NCBI RefSeq assembly: GCF_036370855.1
Contig: NC_088098.1
Span: forward strand, 33,235,981 to 33,299,980
Length of the DNA stretch: 64,000 bases
Source of the DNA: Dromaius novaehollandiae
Taxonomy: Eukaryota; Chordata; Aves; Casuariiformes; Dromaiidae
Reading direction: 5' to 3'
Positions 26,601 through 38,600 of this stretch are shown piece by piece. Numbering within the stretch: the first letter of the stretch is position 1; each line of letters begins with the position of its first letter. A program made the translations under genes and the position numbers. The notes under the pieces are model-generated. The model made no database searches. It was not told the origin of the DNA and saw nothing but the letters and a program-made list of their open reading frames with translations.

Positions 26601-29600
26601 AATGGGAACTGCAGAAAGAATTTGTGGATTTGACCTTATGTTTCTGGTAGTATTTTGGGATTAACCATGTGTTAGACTTATTTTTTTAAGGATGCGGAGA
26701 ATACTGCTTACTACTAGATTTCAGACCAACATCTATTTGTTGTTAGGGTTTTCTTGTCTGTTTCTGTATGATTAGGGTATAAATCCTGTATGTTACTTAA
26801 GATTGTCTACAGAAATACTCTAAACTTGGAAGCTATATACTGTGACCAAAGAGTGATTTGGTGATTGCATGTGTGTGATATGCCATAACTGTTTATATTG
26901 GCAGAAGTACAACTAACTACGCTGCTGAAAAATGTACTCCTGTTTTCATAGTGTCTTTTCATATCTCAGTTATGGAAACAAACACTAACCAGGGAGGTGA
27001 TAGCGGCTTTCAGGACAAACATAAATTAAACTGCATCTTTGGAGTTTAAAATTAGGGAGGATGAAGCAGTCTTTGGTGCCAGCAGCAGTTGTGCTCATGT
27101 TATATTAAGTAATCTGATGTTTCTCCTAGAAGACAGTATTTCTTGGCCATAATTCTCTGTCTTTAATATGGTGGGCTTTAGGCTTTGTTCTTTATTAATA
27201 CACAGTAACGCTAAACTTCCAACTCTGGATCGACCTGCACAGTACACATAACAGAGCTCAATGTAGTACTTTAACTTGCTAGTGACCACAGTTTGAATAT
27301 CCTGTGCTGGGTGTGTGCCAAAGCAGACAGTACTGTTTTTAACCATCATCTTGAATAATTGTTGTGCCATTATCTTGAATAATTTAGCAGAAGTGCTTCA
27401 GGTCTGTTTTTAAACGACAAATCCTTAATTTAAGAAAATTAGCTTAGAAAGTGAATTGGAATACACACTTTGTCTTATCATAATATTGAAAATAATTTAG
27501 TGTGTTAAATCAGTTATCTACTGTTTCTAATTCTGGTTGAAAATACTCTTCTGTAAGTAACATCTGATTTGGTTAGATGATTCGGTTGGGTAAGGAACCT
27601 TAGAAATACAGTGGAAAATATTTATATTTAACAGAAATAATTGAATTAAAAGGGGGCGGGAGAAGCATACCAAAAAATTCTCCTCAGCCTGAATGTCAAA
27701 CTTGTTCCAGTCTTATAACTCCATGTTGTTTACATAGATCCAGTCCAGCCATCTCGGTTTTCTAAGTAGGCTTGTAGCTCTAGGTTGACACAGGGCTTTT
27801 TTCTTTTTTTTTCAGCTGTCAGTTAAAACCAACAGAGCTTAAAAAGCACAGAAAAAGTTTAATGCTGGTCCAGCTCACTGCACAGTTACAGGAATGTCTG
27901 TGGAGGTAGAAGAGGGGTGAGGAAAGAGCAGGTAGGGTTGGAGAAGAGCAGGAACCGCATGCTTGGGTGGCTGGGTCAGCTTGCACGGCCTGAACCAGTC
28001 GTAGAACAGAGGTGTGCTTTTCACTTAGCAGCCCTTTAATTGATTGGAAGTTGTAGTATCTTTACGTTTTAGGATGTTTGCTGCTGGAGTAACTTGGAAC
28101 AGTGGATGTGGAAAAGAAATAATGTTCAGCTTCCCCCAACTTTACATGGGCACATTGAAAAGCAGCACTTTTTTAGCTTGGAATATTTGAGTGAAAGTGC
28201 TCTCTAGGGATTCTTGAAGGATATTTTTTGATATCCCTTCCTTACTGTTTCTTTTCCAAACCTTTGAAAAGGAACAGAATTGCTTTTGTTAAACTATTTG
28301 TTGACTTGCATATGCCTTTGGCATACTAAAGTATTTTTGAAACAACATAATAAATTGATTCACTATACCTAAGAGAAGTGATAGGATCTGATTTTGCAGT
28401 CTTATTTTCCTTCTTTTTTTGGACCTTTACATGTGGCTTTAAGTTCTTTGAGTAAAGCTTAAAGAGTCCAGACTTGAGCAGCTTCTGGATAAGTAAGAAA
28501 TTGTTTCTGAAATTGTTTCATTACACTGTAAGTTATATGGCCTCTTCTTAGGGACTCCCTGTTGTGTACTGTGAACACAGTTCTGTTCATACATTTCTCC
28601 CTTTGAAGCCCACTGCTGTCTGTATGGAGATATACGTGACAGTTGCATCCACTTAATTAAATCATTCTAGTTCTGGAATGATTTACTGATACTGAACACA
28701 TCTTAGTGCCAATGCTGAAAAATTAGTTTGGAAGCTTATTCTTTTAGGGAATCTGATATCATTGGGTAGCAACATGAAACCAAATGTAAGGATATATTGC
28801 AATATTTAAACATGTTACAAAGGTTAATTAGGTTTATAGTTTTCAAGTGATCTTCAGGTATTCATATTGATAAATCTCGACTTCAGAATTCCTGATGCAA
28901 TTGTAATGAACAGTAAAAAAATTTAAGTGTGGTGTGTCAGTGTTAGCTGTTTGCTTTGCAGTAGTAACACTATTTCAGAAAGTCTGTTGACTGTAGTCCA
29001 GTAGACAAATTGGAGACGAATCAAGAAAGAAACAGATGTACGCAAATGCCTTGTAATTTGGCCCTTTCAGTCACTTGATGTATTACTAGTATTGATGGGT
29101 TTGAGAGTGCTGTGTTCATGCTACTATCACAGTGAAAAAACAGGAAGCAAATGGACCTGGTGTAGAACAAACCTTAGTACGTAAATCATTCTCTGTAGGG
29201 GTAACCAAGTTTTTGTTTTTTTGCTTTATTTTTCTACTAAAAATGTATTAAGTAATCCTGAAGCTATAGCCTATAGGGAACTTAACCTGCAGGGAGCTTT
29301 CCAAGTTGGTTAATTTTCAGGTCTTCACAGCATTAGTTCAGAAAGATGCAAATACTGTAGAAAGAGTTTTTTGTTTGCTTTAATGAGTCAACACTTAACT
29401 AATGTTTTGAAAATTCTTTTGCGATGGAGAAACTGTGATCTGTAAAAATGCATGTTTTCGTAATTAGGCAGCTTCCACTCAAGCATGTGTCTTGCACATG
29501 TGACTGGAAATAATTCTGTAGTGTTCTCTGGTTGCCAGCCAGTAGCTGAACCAGTAACTTGAAACAGGTGAGTCCTAATATTTCCTACAGTCCCTTTCTT

Positions 29601-32600
29601 GTTGCTAATCTTTATCAGTTGCTAAATCTGCTAGCTTCATGTTTGGAATCAATTAATTTTGCTGTGTTTTTATTCAAAAATAATCTGTGTACAGTAATAT
29701 TTTTTTCAATAAATTATTTTAAAAAATATACTGTTACGTTTGTGGGGGACCATCATCTTCTATTCAAGTGTCTTCTAAGTTTCAAGACTTATTATGATCT
29801 TAAATTTCATGTGACTTTCTGTTCTTACTTCTGTCTTTTAGTCTTTGATAAGAAATGCCATGTGTTCAAGAATGGCTGACATTATGCATGTAGGCCAAAC
29901 TTCTCCATCATATAGTATCTTAAAACTTTAATGTATTGTTCTTACTATCCTAAAAGATATAGTATAGTACTTACAGAAAAACTTTCTGTACCTCAGTCTA
30001 TCTGTAAACTTTTAAAGGTAGAATTCAGTGCAGGATTAAGGTGCCTATTCATTGTCCCTTCACTGATCACTTATGCTGTGTTCATTATGGAAATACAGTC
30101 AACGCAGTCAGCTTTTCAGAGGGCCTTGCAGTAGACGCCAAGGGAGTTGAGTCAGACCGTCATGCACGTGTAGGTATCTTTGCTGCTTGAGATGCCTTAA
30201 TGTGTTTCGCTTGGCTTGCGGCAGCGAGTCCAGGAAAGCATGGGTCTTCCATACGTCCTGCACTGTGTCCTGCTCTCCACATGTGGGTGTCTTGGGTATG
30301 GAAGCCCAAGCTTAGACAACTGTGCTGAGCCCCTGCTGGTGGGTCAGCTGAATTAGTTTAAGGAGGGGCTTTAGGAACTAAGCAGCATTCAGCAGGGACT
30401 AAATTTCCATTGTAACGGGAGTCTAGATATTTAAATTCATGTGTCTTCATCTCAGATTGAATTCCCCTCCACTCCCATGGCTTCCTGAAGATTATACGGG
30501 AAACCCGGATTTTGGAAATCAGATTTTGGAGACCCAGATTCTAAGCTAGCATCCAAGCTGTTGACTGTGGTTTCTCTTTACCAGGTGCCAGGCAAACCGG
30601 CATCGCTATCATGGGTTTACAGTCTCTGACTAGGTACACTCTGAATATAGTATCTGTGGCAATGCCTTAAGAGTTTTCTGGTCCCATCTGTTCTGATTAA
30701 CAAGCTGAACACAAAATTAGTTTGAACTTCAAGTGCAAATCTCCTAAAGCTCTGAAACAGATTTTTGTGAAGAATTATGATTGTTATGACAAAAATATGT
30801 CAGGAAAATTCAAATGCTCTTATTTCAGTGATTTTTATAATCAATTGTGTTGTGCTTGATGAATTATTCAAAAATACATTTATGCTTGACATGGATTTTG
30901 TTAGGATATCCATATATCCCATGTGTACACACACACTTTTATATGTGTGTGTATATATGTATATGAAATATTGCATGTATCCTGACTCTTACTATGCAAG
31001 AGAGAGATTTGACTAAGAAATCTTCGCTAAGTAGTTGTGTTTCTTCTGTATCAAATCTTGGTTAACATTTTTCTTTACATTTCCATCACTGCAGCTCAGT
31101 AATGAGTTGTTGCATGTTATTCGCTCTGATTCAGTCTGTTGATTTATATGTGATGGTTTTCCAGCTGAGGTGTAGTGTTTTGATTGTCAAATGAAAATTC
31201 TTGATATTAAATGTTTGTATTTCATTATCTTTACCTACGCATTCACATCAGGTGACACAACAGCTGAAGCAATTTAGATAATGCTGGCACCTCTTCTGGC
31301 ATTATTGATGATTAACCTTCAGGTTTCTGAATTGGTTGCTGATACTGCAAGCTGACAATTTCAGAAGATTAAGAGACTAGAAGAGTAATCGCTCCTGTCA
31401 AGAGAAATAACACTTTTAACATCAGGCAACTAATGTAGTTGCACTAAAGCTGGAAATGAACAAGGTTCTCTGCAAAAAATATGGAATATCATAAATCTTG
31501 AGTTGGTGGAGAAATTGTATAATAGAATCAATTAGCATGTCTATTTTTTTTTCTCATTGTATTGGAGCATCAGTAATTGAGAATAGTACTGATCTTGAGT
31601 AGAGTCTAGCAGGGATTAGAGTTTGGTATCTTCAACTGTAGTCCCTGTTGTTAAGATGTATATTATTTATTTCTTCCATTGAGCACTACTAGACCATGAT
31701 TTGGAATAAACCAGAGCAATTTTGCTTGTGGCTCAGGTAGAGCATGAACAGTTAAAGAAACTGTCTTCTAGATGAATAGCAACTGACCATCTCTTTGCAT
31801 TTTCTTGCATTTATATGCTAAATGGAGGTAACAGGAACAAAAAAGGCAAATGTATTAATTTCTTGATTAAAAAAAAAAAAAGGCTGTTCAACAATTCATG
31901 TAAATTGTGCATTCCAAGCTTAAAATAGTGGGAAGATTATAGCTGCTGCTGCTTTTCCATGGAAGATGATGTGACGATGAAAACAGCTTACTGAAATATA
32001 ATTTTCAGTTTTAGGAAAATTAATAATATTTTACCATGATTGCTAAGATTCTGTGAAAGAAAAATTATAGTAAGAAACTTGAGCAGAAATTGTAGAACTA
32101 TAAGTGATATGAAAGAAGAATTATTGCATTCCTTTTTCCTTACTGTCTCTCTCTGCTTGTACACATATCCAGGATGGGGTATGCATCTGAACAGTGATTG
32201 CAAACCGGTCCACATTCTCTACAACCTTCCAGTAGGTCCCCGTAGACAGCAACGAGCTCTCCCCTCAGCCATGTCTTCTTCAGACTGAACTAACGCAGCT
32301 CTCAGCCCCTCCTTGTACGTTGTTCTCCAGGCCCCTGGCTGCCCTAGTGCCTTCTGCTGGACTCAGTCTAGTATGTTGATGTCTGCCGTAAGGGCACAGT
32401 GCTGGCCCTTGTTCCACTTGCTGTCCAGTAGGACCCCTGTGTCACTTTCTGCAAAGCTGGTTTCTAGCCAGTCAGTCCCCAGCCTGTACTAGTGCATGGG
32501 CTTAAGTTATCCCAGGCGCAGGACTTTCCATGTACCTTTGTTGAACTTCATGGGTTCCTGTCAGCCCACTTTTTCAGCCTGTGTGGGTTCCCCTGAACAG

Positions 32601-35600
32601 CAACCCTGCCCTCCAGCATATTGAAACCCCAATTTGATATCTGTCTGCAGACTCTACCTCATTATCCAGGTTGCTAAGTTGTTAAATGGTATTTGCCCTA
32701 CTATTGATCTTTGAAGAGCGCTGCTAGTAACTGGGTGCCAGCTGGACCTCACTGTGCTTGTCACCATCCTTTGAGCCTGACAGTCTAGCCAGGTTTTCAC
32801 CCACGTTATTGTCCACTTGTCTCACCGATGTCTCACCAATTTGGCTATAAGGATGCTGTTGGAGACAGTGTCAAAGGCCTTTCTGTCGTCAACGTATACA
32901 ACATGCGCTGCTCTCCCCTTTGCCGTACAGCCAGTCATCTGACTGTAGAAGGCAGCCAAGTTGGTCAGGCCCATGGTAAATTCGTGTTGGCTGTTTCCAG
33001 TCATTTTCTTGCCCTGCACATGCCGGGAAATGGTTTCCAGGAGTATTTGTGCTGTAACTCTCCCAGGGACTGATGTGAGGCTGACTGGCCTGTAGTTCCC
33101 TTAATGTTCTTCCCTGCCCTTCTTGAAGGTATGTGTGGCATTTACCTTTTTCCAGGCATCAGTAACCTTCCCCAGTCACCATGACCCTGACAGTGGGTGG
33201 CCTTTCACTGACCTTGGCCTTTGGGTGCCTCCTCTCTGGTTCCGTGGACTTGTATGTGTCCAGTTAGCTTAAGTATTTAGCTTACATACTTCATAACTGT
33301 GTCTTCCTCTACAGTACGTGGTGCCGCGTTCCCAGAGACTCTGCTGGTTGACTTTTCTCTGAGCCAGTAGAATGTGAACAAACTCTAATCCAAAACCAAT
33401 AAATCATCTAATATAATAAATCCCTGTCAGTACCCATGCCATGAGATCAGAACCAGCGCTTCACCAGTTTAAATATGGAGAGAACGAGCATAGATCTGTA
33501 TAAAAGAGAAGGGTATGAGTAGGGGTTGTACTCCTGATGAGGAAGATAACAATACAGCCCTTTTTCATACAAATGTGTTATACTTGAGTACTTTCGTGGG
33601 ACTGATTTAGTGTGAATTTTTTTTTGCATGTGTGGCCTTTTCCAAATAATAGTTCTGCAGTACAGTGATAGTTTGTAGTGTGCTTTTGTAAAACACACCA
33701 GAACAAGTATGAAGTGAAACTGTACTTTAGAGTATCTCTTATCTAAACTATTGGATGTAGGTTTAGTGTTCTGGTTGGAAAGGCAAATAATGGTGAATAG
33801 GAAAAATAAGATCCAGTCTTAGTAAAAGCTTTACAAATGATGTAGTGTAAATAACAACACAGATTGTTATTCCTGAAAGTACTGAAAGCTTTTCTTTTTT
33901 CGAAGAGAGAAATCAAAAGCTTACTTAGTAAGAGCAGCAAACCTTACAGTAATTTTAGTATCTCTGGAGGTAGCAATTTGCTCTGAGCTTTTAGTTGAGA
34001 CACAAATGGTCATTTAAAACATTAGTGGTGGAAGTTTTTGATTTTATCACTTTTTGATAACAATACTATCCCATTTAGAAGATCATACACAAAAATATTT
34101 TTAAAATTAGATCAGTCTGTAGTAGAAATTTCAGTTCAGGCCTGCTGTTCTGTTGAATATATCTTGGTGTTTGGGAAAAAAAAAAAAAAAGCAGCTCTGA
34201 CTTCTGGTCCTAATTGGGAGGTACCAGTCCCTTTGAAGATCAGCAAGTTCAACACCTTTTTAAATTTGCAGGTATGGTAAAGATAATGGATGTTCTTTTC
34301 ACTTCCTGAAAAGGATCACTTGTAAATGAAATTTTCTAGATTAGAATTTTGTGTCATCTTTCCCTTTTGAAAAGTTAGTAACTATATTATCATTTTTCAA
34401 TGAAAAAAGGGTAGCTCTTTCACATTTACCCCAGAGTAAGAGCAAGGCCATAGGAATTACTGTGGAGCAACTGATGTGCTGTCAGATCATGTCACAGTTG
34501 AGCCTGTGGCACCTTGCTTGCATGTCCGTATGCATTGCCATGTGGCACTGGGGGGGTCCATGATGTCTTTGTCCTAGATAATTACACAATTACATATTCA
34601 AGTATACACTGTGCCATTATTCCTTCTGGCCGTTCTTTTCTTGAGCTGACAAGTAGCATTATCATCACCATGGAGTTAGCTACAGTGGTATCTTTTGATA
34701 GTGTAGATTGATCCAGTGTAGTTCAGTTTGAGAGCTTTCATAGCTTTTCGCTGAAAGACAGATTGGTGCACTTCAGATGCAGTTATCACTGTGCTACTGG
34801 AACTGATAGGTTACCATTACATCGTCCTGAACAGTAACCAGTAGAATTGCATACTCTAATTGTCCTAATACCTAAATACAATATTTAAGTTATAAATGTT
34901 TATATTTTATGTGCACATATTTTAGGTGGGGAAATTTAACTTTGGGACTTGAATGTAACCCAGTTGCTGGAAAATGTTGGTTGTCCTGGAGGGTGGGTTA
35001 ACACTTTGCTTGGATTTAGCTGTGTGCCTGAGCAGTAATTAGCTGTCTATGTTTCATGCTTGGTGCTTTTGGCTCTACACAAGTGTTTACATCTCCAAGA
35101 TTGGAAGATGTACACAGAGGTCTAATGACAGGAAGACTAAAATTCCTTCCCATTTGGACTAAGAAGTCAATGAGAAGGGGAAGAGTTTGGGATCCTAGAA
35201 ACTATTAAAGGTGGAGTGAAAAACAGGAGATCTGGATGTGGGAATTCATATTTTGTGAAGACAGCGTATGCATATAATGTAGCTTTAGGCTGAAATTCTC
35301 AGGGAGCTATGAATGTTGTCACTGTCAGACTGCTCACTGGAAGAGGAGCTTTGGCTCTAGGAGGTAGGTATTATACATAGCTGTCTTTTCCGTTTACTTT
35401 TTCTGTAAGCTTTGCAACTGCACTGTGAATATCTTGATTTTTGTAAATAAATTCTTCATTTGCTTTGCTTTGGTTTCTGTTAAGAGTGATTTTCATGTAA
35501 TAAGCAAATACCTAGCAAGTTTGACGGAAGCAGAAAGATAATGAGGCAAGTGCTTGAACCCAGAGGGCCATGATGAAGTTTTGTACAAGATTATTGACTG

Positions 35601-38600
35601 TTTCATTACAAGTATCCAGAAGATTGATTTGGACATGAGCTATGACTGAGAATCAATGTCTGTTCTCCATAAAGACTCCCCCTCCCCAAACTGAAGGCTA
35701 CAGTTCTGCCTCAGCAGAAATGTGGAACAAATGTGGCTAGTGTGTGTGTTCAGGGCATTTTATTTCAGTTCAGCACACAGGTATTAAAGTAGCAGAATAA
35801 GAAATCTAACTGACTGAAGGTTTCAGGTACACTTGAGCTTTGTGGTTCCACAGGAATTATGTATGTTTGCTTCTTTTTAAAAATAAATAGCTCTGACTTG
35901 CTCATTAGACTATTCCTATTTACTGGGGTGCTAACTGAAACTCTGATAACGCTACTTTTAAAAGTGTAACTGCTTTAAAAGGACGGTGCCTTATATTGTT
36001 TATGTGAAAGTAGATTGTCATATTTATATCAGTAAATGTACAGTATAATACTGGCCATCTCCTGGCTTAGTGTTCTTATAAGATCCTTCTGTAATGGAAC
36101 AATGTCTTGAAGAGTGCTGTAGTAATTTTCAAATTCATATCATTTGTAAACTTAATGCCCATTTTAACTTGCCAAGTTAAATTGAAGCCATCCAAATACA
36201 CTTTTATATTGATGTCAATAGGATACCTAGATAACTATTTATAGCCTCATTTTTTCTATTGGCTATTTTTTCAACTAAAGTCATTTTTTGTAAACGCTCG
36301 TAGGTAGTTGTTTTTTTACATATATAGTTGAGTGCTGGTTTTTTTTCCTAGGATATGTGCAATATAATTAATTTTTAATTGCAAACATTTTGATTTAGAA
36401 TTCTAAACAGAAACCAAAGCAAAATCCAGATAATCATAGAACTTCCTGTATCTTGTAAGGAAAAAAACATTTATTATACTTAAAATGCTAGTAAAATGTC
36501 TAATAGTTGTTCTTTTATTTTACCTTGGTTTAAAAAAAAATGCTATTTTATACAAAGCCCAAGTAGAAACAGCTAACTGGGATATGTGTTATACATTATT
36601 TTTTCTTTCTTTATCCAAAGAGGCCACAGCATGTGTGAATGTCACATGTGTGGGCAGGCTTAATATTTCTTTGATGCAGATTGAGTTTGCACTACTGGCA
36701 AGAAAGAAATTAATTGCCAGTAGATGTGATGAGGTTTAGTTTGAAGATAATTGAACTTGGACTGTGACAAATCCTTCATATTAATTAATGGGCATAATTT
36801 GTTTTGACAAGACCCTCCCCCCCCCCCCAATTAGCTTACAATTTGTTACTGAAGCAGAACAGGGATTGACTTAAAACTTACACACTTCAACACTTTACAT
36901 TAATGTAATTAAAATAAATGAGCTGCATTCAGCACTCCTTGTTTTAATTATGCAGGAGATATATTTGCATGCCAGTTTGTGTTCATCTGAGCATGTTGTG
37001 TGTCAGTTCAGGCACTATGTGTGTGTATTACACAATTTTTTAAGTAGAAACACTGTGTTCAGCAAAGCTTATATAATTCCGCAAAATTTCACAAATATTT
37101 TCAAATGTAACGATGGTACGGCTGTGCTTCATCTCTCTATGTTTGTGTTGGGAACTAAATAAATGTTGAAAATTGAAGTTCTCTATTTCTAATTTAGTTG
37201 TTTTTGGAAATAAAATATGTATATGAAGTCTCAATTACAATGCTTGTTTTTAAATTTATACTCATCTGAATCTGACTTTCTGGGAAATCTTATTAGAATA
37301 GTGTTTTGCTGGAAGGGAAAAGTTACTACATGGTAGAATTTTATGTGCTGTGACTTTCACATTTCTGCTGCCACAGTTTGTCTGCTTCTCTAATCTGTTT
37401 TATACAGTGCCAGAATATTTCTTTAAATAGTAAGGTAAAATCAGGGGAAAAGTGGAAAACCTTAGTCCATAAAGTATGCAGAAATGTGAAACTGAATTAA
37501 AAGGTGGTAGCATACTTTTTAAATTTTAAAAATAATGTTTTCCAGTAGTCTGTGTCCTGTGATTTGGGGAAAAACTCTGTCCATGAGGCCGCACAACCCC
37601 CACCCTCAGTCTCCTGGCCAGCTGGGAGGGCACCGCGGGAGAGGCGGAGGGTGCTGTTGTTGGTAACTGCAGCAGTGCTTATGGGGCTGAGGCAGGCACT
37701 GTTGCTGCAGATGGTGTGACGTGTTGGGAGGAACCGAGGCTATGGGCAGGCAACGCTTGTAGAGCTTATACGTGGCACTGCAGTTACAGCATTGGGATAA
37801 TTTGCATGTGGGAATTAGGATACAAAATCCAGAGGAAAATGCTTTCGTTCTACCCATTCAATACCCATTCTACCCGAGTGGTACCCATTGTTAGCAGAAG
37901 CCTTTGTTTTAGAGCTGAAAATACTCCTAGGTGACTGGAAGAAATGTGGTGAAATTCAAGTGTTGAGGACCACATCCAGTTTATTAACTGGATTTCATTC
38001 CTTAAGTATTAAGTGATGATATAATTACTGATGTTCACAAGATCTTCAGAATTTTGATGTGGTAAATATGACAGATGATATGATATACAGTGGTAATTGT
38101 TTTACTGTTTAAAGCCATATAAAAACTGCTCGTCACTTTTCTTGTTTACTAGTGATTTTTCTTTGCATTCAAAGGACTGGAAAGTAATATAATGAACATT
38201 TTTTATTTTCTAAAAATTCTGAACCACAGAATAAATGCCTTTCTGTAGAGTTATGGAAACTAATTTCAGAAACTACAAAGACTTCACTGCTGCATTAACG
38301 TCGCATACTGAAAATACTACGAAAGTGTTTTTGCTCTGAGATTATGCATTTTTATTTATCATAGATGTATTTATTTCTTTTCAGGTAATGATATATTAAA
38401 TAGCATCTAAACTGATTGTTCTCCTTCTTTTACAGGCTGCTGAATCAGGAATAATAAAAGTGAAAACAATAGCTGCAAGAAACACTGATATCTTGGCAGG
38501 TAATTGTTTCAATATCAATGCAGTGGGAAAAGTAAATTTGGGTTTCATATCAGGACTTTAAAAAGATGTTTCTGGATTTGTGTAGTAATCCTACAGACTT

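Larger units (their letters stand above)
23660..38435 (+). other. MON2: MON2 intron 1 (14.8 kb)
   Basis: GTGAGG donor, CTTTTACAG acceptor. AT-rich, with no supported internal gene. It contains C10 (25178-25187), C12 (36817-36828), a CR1 copy (32170-33370), TG/TA simple repeats (about 30929-30965), A15-type tracts (about 31868 and 34176) and a GC-rich islet (37570-37745). Confidence 0.9.

Noticed and set aside
29559..29879. 106-codon plus-strand frame in MON2 intron 1
   Set aside because: Phe/Leu/Ser-rich translation of T-rich intron; chance.
32822..33019. 65-codon minus-strand frame as a possible gene
   Set aside because: It is a fragment of CR1 reverse transcriptase, annotated as part of the mobile element.
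37606..37857. 83-codon minus-strand Pro/His/Cys-rich frame
   Set aside because: Arises from the GC-rich islet with CTG/CAG motifs; no family resemblance. The islet itself is kept as a finding.
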